A DNA stretch of 14,881 bases from Leptolinea sp. UBA1437 (GCA_002329625.1 DCTP01000037.1:966-15846); one strand, 5' to 3'. Positions 1 through 6,920 are shown, counted from the stretch's first letter. The notes: generated from the letters alone by a model not told the origin. Numbers and translations are program-made.

Positions 1-219
1 AAGCTGAGCAGCAAGGGTTTTGTTGTGCGCCATCACCACCGCGGGCATTTGTAATTGTTGAATGACATTTGCCATGGTAAATGTTTTGCCGGTGCCAGTT
101 GCGCCCAGCAATACCTGATGTCGATAGCCTTTTTGAACCCCATCTACCAATTCTTTGATCGCCTCGGGTTGATCTCCCATTGGCTGGTAAGGGGCGATTA
201 ATTCAAATTTATTTCTCAT
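1..219 (-). CDS. uvrB: UvrB, excinuclease ABC subunit B (N-terminal 73 residues, cut by window edge)
   Basis: This is the DNA-helicase-like damage-verification subunit of nucleotide excision repair, which is loaded by UvrA and recruits UvrC. Translating the minus strand from the ATG at 219-217 gives an open frame to the window edge. It shows the UvrB Q-motif region YQPMGDQPEAI (residues 11-21), the Walker A motif GATGTGKT (39-46) and the MAHNKTLAAQL segment (63-73), all highly characteristic of UvrB. The full protein is normally about 660-700 residues, so roughly nine tenths lies outside the window. A GGAG stands about 10 nt before the ATG. The gene is the last of the minus-strand block seen here and appears to have its own promoter. 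Identity is nearly certain; completeness cannot be judged. Confidence 0.97.
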   Translation of the reverse strand, partial: MRNKFELIAPYQPMGDQPEAIKELVDGVQKGYRHQVLLGATGTGKTFTMANVIQQLQMPAVVMAHNKTLAAQL

Positions 220-239
220 TCTTTCTCTGCTCCAGAATT

Positions 240-245
240 ATTATA
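240..245 (-). promoter_or_regulatory. -10 element of a probable uvrB promoter
   Basis: The minus strand reads TATAAT exactly, 20 nt upstream of the uvrB start codon. No good -35 hexamer is seen 16-18 nt further upstream (TAAATA at that position), and I see no obvious LexA-type palindrome beside it. It is placed as expected for a uvrB transcript with a very short leader. Confidence 0.4.
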
Positions 246-337
246 CCGTTGGAGCTCACCGATATTTATTAATATTTTGGATGAAAAGATGCGTAAGTTG
301 CAAAATATCCACTTAGGAAAAAACAATTCCGCGGTAA

Positions 338-481
338 TCAGAGAAGTAAAAGGATTTTATTCCTTAGGCTGTAGAATCTTGGATTTAGAGCTTTTTTCGG
401 ACCAATCGGATCAAAGACGCACTTTTTCCAGTCGCGCAGAATGAAGTAAGAATCAATCGGATCAAGACTCGGATAAATCAT
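338..481 (-). CDS. Possible 47-residue small ORF, unrecognised
   Basis: A short minus-strand frame starts with ATG at 481-479, inside the last codons of the acetyltransferase gene, and ends with TGA at 338-340. Its composition looks protein-like: it opens MIYPSLDPIDSYFILRDWKK, has FDPIGPKK in the middle, and ends in a basic then hydrophobic tail (LRNKILLLL). The repeated DPI reflects a 12-bp direct repeat at 403-414 and 454-465. No Shine-Dalgarno sequence is visible, so it could be translated only by coupling to the acetyltransferase, or it may be the relic of a longer gene. I recognise no family. Otherwise 220-461 holds only the uvrB promoter region. Confidence 0.22.
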   Translation of the reverse strand: MIYPSLDPIDSYFILRDWKKCVFDPIGPKKALNPRFYSLRNKILLLL

Positions 482-998
482 TACCGGTTTCGATCTTTTT
501 CACCATTGTCCAGGCCGGTTCCACCTCCTCACGGATGGCGCCTTTGTGGTCGATGAAACTCCATTTCCCGGGATCTTCGCGGAGAACGGTAAAACCGTTG
601 CGTTCGTAAAATGCTTTGCACCGTTTGTTGGTTTTTGCGCAATTGAGAAAGACATTATGAATATTCCGATCGCGAGCGGTTACTTCACAAATTTTTAACA
701 GTAACGTGCCGAGACCTCGATTGCGGAAATCGGGTTTGACGCGAAAAGAACTCAGAAACATATATGGTTGTTCCGGATCAAATGCCGGATCGGGCTGCTT
801 TTCCGTCAGAAACACCTGACCGATCACGCCGTATTTCTCGATCTCGGCGATCCATGGAAAAGCCCGGCCGGCAAGGAAATTTCGGTATACTTCACGGTAA
901 ATTTTCCGGTATCGAACATATTCATCTCCCCATTCGATTAGAGGAAGATCCGATTCTCTCATCAAGCGAATATTGACACTGTCAAGCCAAGTTTCCAT
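462..998 (-). CDS. GNAT-family N-acetyltransferase (Acetyltransf_1 type)
   Basis: The 178-residue product has the GNAT fold signatures. Motif A is FRVKPDFRNRGLGTLLL (about 85-101), with the acetyl-CoA pyrophosphate loop R-x-x-G-x-G at R92-G97. Motif B is AFYERNGF (about 129-136). Family members transfer acetyl from acetyl-CoA to an amine on a protein N-terminus, small metabolite or antibiotic; the substrate here cannot be read from sequence. The N-terminal half (residues 1-60) is typical of the acceptor-binding part and not diagnostic. The ATG at 998 follows a weak GGA about 10 nt upstream. It lies 35 nt downstream of the tRNA nucleotidyltransferase stop on the same strand, so co-transcription is plausible, but a functional link is unproven. 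Confidence 0.85.
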   Translation of the reverse strand: METWLDSVNIRLMRESDLPLIEWGDEYVRYRKIYREVYRNFLAGRAFPWIAEIEKYGVIGQVFLTEKQPDPAFDPEQPYMFLSSFRVKPDFRNRGLGTLLLKICEVTARDRNIHNVFLNCAKTNKRCKAFYERNGFTVLREDPGKWSFIDHKGAIREEVEPAWTMVKKIETGNDLSES

Positions 999-1033
999 AA
1001 TAATTTTCCGTGTCTGATGATATTGTAAACGGT

Positions 1034-3736
1034 TTATATTTCGGCGGCAGGGTTTCCCGATGAATGTTTCTTGTCTAAGCTTTTGGTAAAGAGCGGCAAA
1101 ATAAATTCCAACGTTTTTTCCTCTTCTTCACGGGAACTGATTTCTTCATCGATCCACCCTTTGCGCAAGCGGTCTAATACCGCCCCGATCCAACTTCCGG
1201 CGGGATAAGGCAGCCGGCGTAGATCCGACCCGGTGGTGAAAGGTTTGATATTTCTCCATATTTGCAGGAAGTTTCGGATTGTCTGATGGACTTTTTCATC
1301 GTCGCTCAGAATATCATAGCAATAGATGGCTTCAAGCGACTGTTTTTCAAGAAAAAAGGTCACTTCGCTCGGCCAGGAATGGATTAGATCGGGCATTTTC
1401 TGACAGATTTCGGAATATGAGAGTAACATTTTCTGAATGCGCTGAGAAAGTTGTAATCGTTGAACAATCTCTTTTACGGTCTCCGGAGAATTTTTACCCC
1501 ACCAAATTAAATATTTTCCTTCCAGATTGATAAATTCCGGTAATGAAGGAAGAGCTTCCAACCAATAATTCGGTGGATCTTTTTGGATGAATTTCGTCAG
1601 GTTGGCTGTATTTTGAGAAGTCCACCGGATATTGGGATGGATTTGTTCCAACAGACCAAGTTCTTCCAACCGTGAAAGTCCGGCTGAAGGGGATTCTTCA
1701 TGAAAGAAAAGATCCAATTCATTCATAATTCGACGCCCTGAAATTCGTTTGAGCAATGTTTTTCCGTCTTTTAGCAGCATCATGGTATGTTTTTCGATGG
1801 TAAAGTTGAATCTTTTCTCAAAACGCACCGCCCGCAACATCCGAGTCGGATCATCCATAAAAGAAAGGGAATGTAAGACGCGGATCAATTTTTGATGTAA
1901 ATCCAGGTAACCGCCCCAATAGTCCAATAAGTCACCAAAATAATCCCCATCCAAACGCAAAGCCATGGTATTGATGGTGAAATCTCGACGATGTAAATCC
2001 AGTTTGATACTGCTTCGTTCCACCTTCGGCATGGCAGTTGGGTAATCATAAAATTCGGTACGGGCGGAGATCAAATCCAAAGTTGCCGGCAATTCCGCTT
2101 CGGGAGCACCTTCCGGGGAAAGAGGGGTATTCTTTATTATCTGATCATGAATATCTCCGATGACCCATTTTGCTGTTCCGAATCGGGAATGAACACGGAC
2201 CTTCCCACCGTAAATATGAACTAACGTCCGCGCTAAATGGATAGCATCCCCTTCGACGACAATATCAAAATCCATTACGGGTTGTCCGAGGATCAGGTCG
2301 CGAACAAAACCGCCCACAATATAAACGGGATAGCGGCAATTCCAAGCGGCATCAGCTACCATATGGATCAATGTGAGATAAGAAGGGGGCAAAACGCGAG
2401 TTAAAACCTGTGCATAATTGCGATTCCCGGGGACACTGCTGCGGCCGGTAAGGATCTTAATCAGATCGGTACGGGTCACGATTCCGATAATTTCATGACC
2501 GTCCCCGTTAATAACGGGAATCTGGCCCCAACCGGAAAGATTCATCATTTCCTTCAGATAGTCTACTGAGTCTTCTGGACGGACACTGTAATTACCGGGA
2601 TCCATAATCGATTCAACCGATGGGGATAATCCGAAAGCCAGCGCGCGATCTACGGAACGGCGATTTAGCAATCCGATCAGATTCTTGTTCTTATCGACAA
2701 CCGGATAACCTTCATAGCCGTAACGTTGAATAAGTTCCGCAATTTCTTCCATCGGCATTTGGGAATCGATTAACAGAGGGCGGGTTGACATAATCTGCCC
2801 CACTGTTATAGGTGGGGTGATAAACTGTGGCAGCATCTCCAGTAATTTTTCCTGAGTATCTTTTAACACATCGGGCAATTCCTGCCCTTTTTTAAGCGGG
2901 ATCAATCCGGCTGCCGCGCGGGGATGACCGCCGCCGTTAAAATGTTTCATGATTTGTGCGACATCGATTCGATCATTGGTGGCACGGCCGATGATACGAA
3001 TTCCCCCTTTGGTCCCCAAGAGAATAAAAATTGCATCGGGTGAAAACATATCGCGCAAATGGTGAGCAACGGTGGAAAATTCGTCGTTGATGTCACGAGC
3101 GTCTGCCCGAGAAATGACTATCTGCTGCCCCATAATCGTCAGTGTTTCACAATTCTGCAAAAGGCGTTCGGCTAGAATTTGTTGAGGCTCCGAAAGCGGC
3201 TGATTTAAATATCGATTCAGGATATTCAGGTCTGCTCCCTGATTCATTAGCCAGGCAGCAGCTTGAAGATCACGAGCGGTGGTGCTTCCATAGGTTAAAT
3301 TCCCTGTATCTTCATAGATTCCCATCAGTAGCATCACGGCTTGAATTTCATCGATTGTGACCGATTTATTTTCAAGTTGCTCCACCAAAATCGTTGTACA
3401 GGATCCAGTCCTGTCAAAAAGACACTTCCATTTTTCGGGAAGATTTAGGCGGGGTTGATGGTGGTCGATCACACTGACTTCAGTATCCGATTTAATTTTT
3501 GCTGTGTTGCTGATTGCCTGAGTATCCACAACCAAAACTGAATCGACGGTCTCTTCCGCAATCTCGGCGTCTGTTCGAAAATTGAAGTTATAGGAAAAAT
3601 CTTTCAGAAAAGATGCGACATTTCGATTGATCCGTTTTGGTAATATGGGAATAGCAGAGGGTTCCAGCAGTGATGCGGCCAATTGAGATGCGACCGCATC
3701 AAAATCCGCTTGCTCGTGAGTGACAATTATTTTCAT
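1034..3736 (-). CDS. Multidomain tRNA nucleotidyltransferase (DHH-DHHA1-CBS-CBS-PolyA_pol)
   Basis: The 900-residue protein joins two machines. Residues 1-150 are a DHH phosphoesterase domain (HEQADFDAVAS near the start, DHH at 91-93), followed by DHHA1 (GGGHPRAAAG, 268-277). Two CBS domains (about 311-430) could sense adenine nucleotides. The C-terminal half is a class II nucleotidyltransferase: GGFVRD (475-480), the metal-binding pair in DFD (489-491), RRDFTIN (583-589) and the tRNA-head segment DPTRMLRAVRFEKRF (629-643). This architecture is known in A-adding or CCA-adding enzymes of Aquifex, Deinococcus-Thermus, Chloroflexota and some Deltaproteobacteria, which mature the tRNA 3' end. Whether this one adds A, CC or CCA cannot be told from motifs alone; the answer depends on whether a second nucleotidyltransferase exists in the genome. 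The start codon shares one base with the preceding stop (TGATG), indicating translational coupling to the phosphoesterase. Confidence 0.93.
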   Translation of the reverse strand: MKIIVTHEQADFDAVASQLAASLLEPSAIPILPKRINRNVASFLKDFSYNFNFRTDAEIAEETVDSVLVVDTQAISNTAKIKSDTEVSVIDHHQPRLNLPEKWKCLFDRTGSCTTILVEQLENKSVTIDEIQAVMLLMGIYEDTGNLTYGSTTARDLQAAAWLMNQGADLNILNRYLNQPLSEPQQILAERLLQNCETLTIMGQQIVISRADARDINDEFSTVAHHLRDMFSPDAIFILLGTKGGIRIIGRATNDRIDVAQIMKHFNGGGHPRAAAGLIPLKKGQELPDVLKDTQEKLLEMLPQFITPPITVGQIMSTRPLLIDSQMPMEEIAELIQRYGYEGYPVVDKNKNLIGLLNRRSVDRALAFGLSPSVESIMDPGNYSVRPEDSVDYLKEMMNLSGWGQIPVINGDGHEIIGIVTRTDLIKILTGRSSVPGNRNYAQVLTRVLPPSYLTLIHMVADAAWNCRYPVYIVGGFVRDLILGQPVMDFDIVVEGDAIHLARTLVHIYGGKVRVHSRFGTAKWVIGDIHDQIIKNTPLSPEGAPEAELPATLDLISARTEFYDYPTAMPKVERSSIKLDLHRRDFTINTMALRLDGDYFGDLLDYWGGYLDLHQKLIRVLHSLSFMDDPTRMLRAVRFEKRFNFTIEKHTMMLLKDGKTLLKRISGRRIMNELDLFFHEESPSAGLSRLEELGLLEQIHPNIRWTSQNTANLTKFIQKDPPNYWLEALPSLPEFINLEGKYLIWWGKNSPETVKEIVQRLQLSQRIQKMLLSYSEICQKMPDLIHSWPSEVTFFLEKQSLEAIYCYDILSDDEKVHQTIRNFLQIWRNIKPFTTGSDLRRLPYPAGSWIGAVLDRLRKGWIDEEISSREEEEKTLEFILPLFTKSLDKKHSSGNPAAEI

Positions 3737-4230
3737 CAGCCGACCGGATAATAATTTAGATCATTATTTTCAAGATTCAGAATACAAAAACTGCGGCTGC
3801 TGCGAAAAGCTCCGCCGATTGCACCGGGATTAATCACGCGGGTTCCTCCGATCTCATCATCCCGTCTGCGATGCGTATGGCCATGAAAGACATAATCAAA
3901 GTGGCCATTTTCTATGATTGTCTGTAAAAGATGGGTATTATGTCCGTGGATCGCTGCGATTCTCTTCCCGCCCAAAACATCCGTATAAATCTCCGAAGTA
4001 GAGCTACCGGCCTGGCATTCCTGAATAGCGAAATGGATGGCGAGGGTATCCAAATCCCCGTTTCCCCAGACATGGTGAATAGTGTAATCCCGAAAAGCAT
4101 CGACTGTTTCCGCCAGTGTCATATCGCCGCAATGAATAATTGTGTCAACTTTCTCCCGTTGTAATTGATTGAGGGCGGTTTGAATTCCGGGAAGATAATT
4201 ATGGGTATCGGAAAGAATCGCAATTTTCAT
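3736..4230 (-). CDS. YfcE/MJ0936-family metallophosphoesterase
   Basis: The 164-residue protein has the calcineurin-like phosphoesterase motifs in order: SDTH (D8, H10), CGDM (D36), GNGD (N57), IHGHN (H95) and HGHTH (H116, H118), followed by NPGA. These ligands bind the two catalytic metals. The family hydrolyses phosphodiesters and has been tested mainly on model substrates; the physiological substrate is generally unknown. The length is standard for the family. The start at 4230 has no clear Shine-Dalgarno sequence and lies about 30 nt past the 3' end of the RNase P RNA gene, so read-through from that strong promoter may contribute to expression. The stop overlaps the next start as TGATG. 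Confidence 0.93.
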   Translation of the reverse strand: MKIAILSDTHNYLPGIQTALNQLQREKVDTIIHCGDMTLAETVDAFRDYTIHHVWGNGDLDTLAIHFAIQECQAGSSTSEIYTDVLGGKRIAAIHGHNTHLLQTIIENGHFDYVFHGHTHRRRDDEIGGTRVINPGAIGGAFRSSRSFCILNLENNDLNYYPVG

Positions 4231-4259
4231 TAGATGATCGAAATAAAGAGGCTCTATAA

Positions 4260-4660
4260 AAAATGCCAGGTTAATCTATAAGCCGCATTCTGTTCAGAGG
4301 AGATCTCGAGTTCTCCCACTGAGATGACCATCTCTCTGGGACGCACGTTACCGTACGACTCTAGCAGCCTACCCGGAGCTCGAGGGGATCGAGCAGATCC
4401 CCGCGTGTACGCGACACGCTTCGCCCCTACTTGGCCTTGCTCCAGATGGGGGTTACCTGGCCGCCGTGTCACCACGAACGCCGGTAGTCTCTTACACTAC
4501 CTTTTCACCCTTGCTCCGCTTTCGCGAAGCGGTCTATTTTCTGTGGCCCTTTTCCGGCAAGTTGCCCCGCCCCGGATGTTATCCGGCATCTTGCTCTCAG
4601 GAGTGCGGACTTTCCTCGGTGCGATCACGCCGCACCGCGGTCATCTGATTAACCTGACAA
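4260..4660 (-). ncRNA. rnpB: RNase P RNA, bacterial class A
   Basis: This is the catalytic RNA that trims pre-tRNA 5' leaders. On the minus strand the conserved landmarks occur in order: GAGGAAAGTCCGCACTC (4617-4601), GGGTGAAAAGG (about 4511-4501), and near the 3' end ACAGAATGCGGCTTATAG (4292-4275). The ends pair as helix P1: GTCAGGTTAATC (4658-4647) with GATTAACCTGGC (4275-4264), 12 pairs including one G-U. Length is about 395 nt, usual for class A. P1 is followed directly by five T residues (4262-4258), so P1 itself may act as a weak terminator. Exact ends are uncertain by a few bases. Any reading frames within it are accidental. Confidence 0.97.
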
Positions 4661-4664
4661 GATA

Positions 4665-4693
4665 ATCATAATCTGAATTTGACGGTGCGTAAA
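4665..4693 (-). promoter_or_regulatory. rnpB promoter
   Basis: On the minus strand a -35 TTTACG (4693-4688, 4 of 6 consensus bases) is followed after exactly 17 nt by a -10 TATGAT (4670-4665, 5 of 6). The predicted start, 6-7 nt further, falls at the first bases of helix P1, as expected for an RNA that needs little 5' processing. Confidence 0.7.
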
Positions 4694-4800
4694 GGTAAGA
4701 AATTTATTAGAAATTTTCCGGCGAATATTTTTGGTAAATGCAAAGTGAGATAGAACAAATATTCAGATATGAATCGCTTCCGATTCCTAATTTCATCCAC

Positions 4801-4835
4801 AAACAGTACCTCTGGATACGAAAGAGGTGCTGTTT
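4801..4835. repeat. Inverted repeat, hairpin with 13-bp arms
   Basis: The left arm AAACAGTACCTCT (4801-4813) and right arm AGAGGTGCTGTTT (4823-4835) pair throughout with one G-U or A-C position, around a 9-nt loop. Neither strand shows a T-run directly after the stem, so it is not a canonical intrinsic terminator. It may be a relic of an element end or a bidirectional transcript-end hairpin. Confidence 0.55.
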
Positions 4836-5067
4836 GGAAAAGGGTAATAAAAAAATTGTTTTGGCATCCCTCAAGTCATATGATTGAAAAAGAATAACGC
4901 TTTGCTTTCAGAATGCCAAATTTTGAAATAGATTTTGAAACGTAATCTTCACCAGATTGATCATCATCTTGATCAGGGGGTGGCAAAGTAGGTTGGACTT
5001 TTGGTCTGGTTGGACCGCATTGCAGCCTCGGATTGATTCGGGATATTGTTGGATAGCTTCGACATAG

Positions 5068-5099
5068 CAGGTAATGGTGCCGATTACCTGAGATATAAT
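5068..5099 (+). promoter_or_regulatory. Palindrome CAGGTAAT-n7-ATTACCTG followed by a -10 TATAAT
   Basis: A perfect 8-bp inverted repeat (5068-5075 and 5083-5090) lies four bases before a perfect TATAAT (5094-5099), which is about 45 nt upstream of the GTG start of the acetyltransferase. The palindrome covers the place where a -35 hexamer would be, and no -35 match is visible. It could be an operator for a dimeric regulator. It could equally be an RNA hairpin or chance. Confidence 0.35.
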
Positions 5100-5144
5100 T
5101 TCAATTATTTTAATAATAAATTATGAATCGAATCGAGAAATTTT

Positions 5145-5717
5145 GTGAACCCTGTTATAGATATTTCTAATGCAGTTCTTGAAAGCGAACGACTGATTCT
5201 ACGTTTTTGGCAGATGGAAGATTTGAGTGATTTTTACGAATATGCATCTGTTCCAGGAGTTGGAGAGATGGCCGGTTGGAAGCACCATGAAAGTATTGAA
5301 GAATCAAAAAAGATCCTTTCGCTTTTCATTGAAGAAAAAGATGTATTTGCGATCGTTTCCAAAGAAGAAAGAAAAGTTATTGGCTCCGTAGGTTTAAAAA
5401 AATCATGGGCAGAGGTTTTTCCAGAATATCAGGAGCTAAAAATGAAGGAAATCGGTTATGTGCTCTCCAAAGATTATTGGGGGAGAGGTTTGATGACTGA
5501 AGCTGTGCAGCAAACCATCCGCTTCTGTTTTGATATACAAGGAATTGATGCCTTGACTGTCGGACATTTTATTGATAACAAACGCTCTCGACGCGTCATA
5601 GAAAAGTGCGGATTTCAATATTTCGGCCCGGGTGAATTTTATTCCTCGCAGTTACAAAAAAGTTTTCCCGAAATGCGATATATCTTATTGAATCCCTTAA
5701 ATACGAGTGGAATTTAA
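5145..5717 (+). CDS. GNAT acetyltransferase, RimJ/RimL-like (Acetyltransf_3)
   Basis: The 190-residue product opens with the LESERLILRFWQMEDL segment typical of RimJ/RimL-type acetyltransferases. It has motif A in IGYVLSKDYWGRGLMTEAV (103-121), with the acetyl-CoA loop W-G-R-G-L-M, and motif B in NKRSRRVIEKCGF (145-157). Relatives acetylate ribosomal-protein N-termini or small amines; many are uncharacterised, and no substrate can be assigned. The start is GTG at 5145, the first possible start after an in-frame TGA at 5124; GAG about 7-9 nt upstream is a weak ribosome site. It appears monocistronic. Its composition is visibly more AT-rich than the sugar operon, and the REP cluster begins 45 nt after its stop, so the region may have been acquired. 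Confidence 0.88.
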   Translation: MNPVIDISNAVLESERLILRFWQMEDLSDFYEYASVPGVGEMAGWKHHESIEESKKILSLFIEEKDVFAIVSKEERKVIGSVGLKKSWAEVFPEYQELKMKEIGYVLSKDYWGRGLMTEAVQQTIRFCFDIQGIDALTVGHFIDNKRSRRVIEKCGFQYFGPGEFYSSQLQKSFPEMRYILLNPLNTSGI

Positions 5718-5762
5718 AAAAACCTGCGTTAATTGAATCCGATTGAATGGTATATTGAGGAT

Positions 5763-5787
5763 GTAGGGGCAGGTTCCAAACCTGCCC
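5763..5787 (+). repeat. REP-like repeat 1 (GTAG foot plus hairpin)
   Basis: Intact copy: GTAG, then stem GGGCAGGTT, loop CCA, stem AACCTGCCC. It lies 45 nt after the acetyltransferase stop and could also serve as a transcript-end hairpin. Confidence 0.9.
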
Positions 5788-5803
5788 GAATATATCCACC
5801 CCC

Positions 5804-5828
5804 GTAGGGGCAGGTTCCAAACCTGCCC
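5804..5828 (+). repeat. REP-like repeat 2 (intact)
   Basis: This copy is identical to repeat 1 over 25 nt and starts 41 nt after repeat 1 starts. Together with the preceding CACCCCC (5797-5803) it makes a 32-bp exact inverted match to the downstream repeat. Confidence 0.9.
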
Positions 5829-5848
5829 ATTTGGCAGGGATTGATCAT

Positions 5849-5873
5849 GTAGGGGTAAATTCCAAACCAGCCC
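5849..5873 (+). repeat. REP-like repeat 3 (degenerate)
   Basis: The GTAGGGG foot and loop region TTCCAAACC are kept, but the arms (GGGTAAATT and AACCAGCCC) mispair at four positions. This is a decayed copy that probably no longer folds well. Confidence 0.8.
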
Positions 5874-5915
5874 GAAATGTGTATTGGCCAATTGAATTTT
5901 ATAGAATACGTGAAC

Positions 5916-5940
5916 GTAGGGGCAGGTTCCAAACCTGCCC
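5916..5940 (+). repeat. REP-like repeat 4 (intact)
   Basis: Identical to repeats 1 and 2 over 25 nt, 42 nt after the end of repeat 3. It is the copy closest to the transposase gene on the upstream side. Confidence 0.9.
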
Positions 5941-6263
5941 AAAAGAATACGAGGAATATGTTTAATTGGAATAGGCATATACGACTCATGCAAATTAAAT
6001 TTTAGTAAATTCAATTTGTTAATGATCCTTGCGATGATATTTATAAAATACCATCCTTCAGCGTATTGAAAAACAAAATAATTTTTCGGAAATATTTTCC
6101 ACCTCTTTGATTTTTCTGAAAACATCCTTAGGATATAATCATTGAAAACGAACCATTTATTCTTATTTCTGACATTCAGACCTTTAAATGCCGAAATGCT
6201 ATCGACTGTTTTCTATGATTTGTGATTTATTACTTCAAAAAATATGACAAAGCAGATACAAGT
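5941..6263 (+). other. AT-rich leader of the transposase gene
   Basis: No coding region is supported here. The only signal I see is a perfect TATAAT at 6134-6139, with TTGATT at 6107-6112. The 21-nt spacer between them is too long for a standard promoter, so the pairing is doubtful. The leader to the chosen start is over 100 nt and has no obvious ribosome site. Confidence 0.35.
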
Positions 6264-6920
6264 ATGAACTATGATCCGGCTGTTCACCACCGTCGTTCGA
6301 TTCGTTTGCAAGGCTATGATTATTCTCTTATCGGTTCATATTTTATTACGATATGTACGTACAACCACGAGATGTTATTTGGCAAAATCGATGATGGAGC
6401 AATGCAATTAAATGAAATAGGTCAAATAATAAATTTGACGTGGTTTGATTTGGTCAATCATATCCAGAACATTGAATTAGGACCCTTTGTGATTATGCCG
6501 AATCATATTCATGGGATCGTAAATATTGTCAATCGATCGGAATCAGCCTCCATTGGGAGAAACAGAGAAGACAGTTGCGAAAGATCGGGCATCGATGGGG
6601 TAGGGTCTGTCAGGAACGATAAGGTGAGGGCAGGTTTGGAACCTGCCCCTACGGGGAAAATATTCGATGGAAAAAATTTATCCCATTCCAATATTCCGGT
6701 GGTTCGAACATCATTATCCGAAATAGTGCGGCAATTCAAAACATTTTCGGCACGGAAGGTCAATGAATTCCGAAGGACACAGGGCGTTCCGGTCTGGCAG
6801 CGTAATTATTACGAACATATAATCCGTGATGAACAATCCTATTTAGAAATCGCCCAATATATTGTCGATAATCCGGTTTTATGGGAAAAAGATCAATTGC
6901 ATCCGGGGAAAAATTCATAA
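6264..6920 (+). CDS. REP-associated tyrosine transposase (RAYT, Y1/HUH family)
   Basis: The 218-residue protein is a single-strand DNA nuclease/transposase of the IS200-like Y1 superfamily that cleaves next to REP hairpins. The N-terminus MNYDPAVHHRRSIRLQGYDYS is typical of the family. The HUH motif is PNHIHG (H81 and H83). By alignment with the E. coli enzyme's DYIYINP, the catalytic tyrosine should be Y199 in AQYIVDNP. WQRNYYEHIIRDE (about 178-190) is also a family hallmark. ATG 6264 is preferred over an in-frame GTG at 6222 because family members begin at this motif. The Shine-Dalgarno sequence is weak. A REP copy lies in frame inside the gene (residues R122-G131), within a poorly conserved insert between the HUH motif and the C-terminal helices. 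Motifs are intact, so activity is possible. Confidence 0.93.
   Translation: MNYDPAVHHRRSIRLQGYDYSLIGSYFITICTYNHEMLFGKIDDGAMQLNEIGQIINLTWFDLVNHIQNIELGPFVIMPNHIHGIVNIVNRSESASIGRNREDSCERSGIDGVGSVRNDKVRAGLEPAPTGKIFDGKNLSHSNIPVVRTSLSEIVRQFKTFSARKVNEFRRTQGVPVWQRNYYEHIIRDEQSYLEIAQYIVDNPVLWEKDQLHPGKNS
6628..6652 (-). repeat. REP-like repeat 5, inside the transposase gene
   Basis: This is a full 25-nt intact copy, in reverse orientation relative to repeats 1-4, read in frame as RAGLEPAPT plus G. The bases just after it (CGGGG) match the extended flank of repeats 2 and 6 only in part. Confidence 0.92.

Larger units (their letters stand above)
4694..5144. other. AT-rich intergenic region between divergent units
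   Basis: This stretch separates the minus-strand rnpB block from the plus-strand genes. It holds an imperfect inverted repeat (4801-4835) and a palindrome plus -10 element just before the next gene (5068-5099), listed separately. On the minus strand 5117-4908 is open for 66 codons or so, but lacks a usable start codon and matches nothing I recognise. I see no tRNA, CRISPR or other RNA gene here. Confidence 0.6.

Noticed and set aside
4254..4665. Open reading frames of 60-113 codons on both strands
   Set aside because: They lie entirely within the RNase P RNA gene, whose conserved sequence and P1 pairing explain the region.
4908..5117. Minus-strand open stretch with protein-like segment VEAIQQYPESIRG
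   Set aside because: It has no usable start codon near its upstream end and no recognisable family, so it is not supported as a gene; at most a relic.
5763..5940. CRISPR array, because of regularly recurring repeats
   Set aside because: The repeats are self-complementary hairpins with short, unequal spacers of 16, 20 and 42 nt, one copy lies in a gene, and no cas genes are present; they fit REP elements.
5697..6125. Minus-strand open frames with repeated RFGTCPY or AGLEPAPT translations
   Set aside because: The repeated peptides are translations of the non-coding REP repeats; no start signal or family match supports them.
6222..6263. GTG start giving the transposase 14 extra residues
   Set aside because: Family proteins begin at the MxYDPxxHHRRSIRL motif, which starts at the ATG at 6264.
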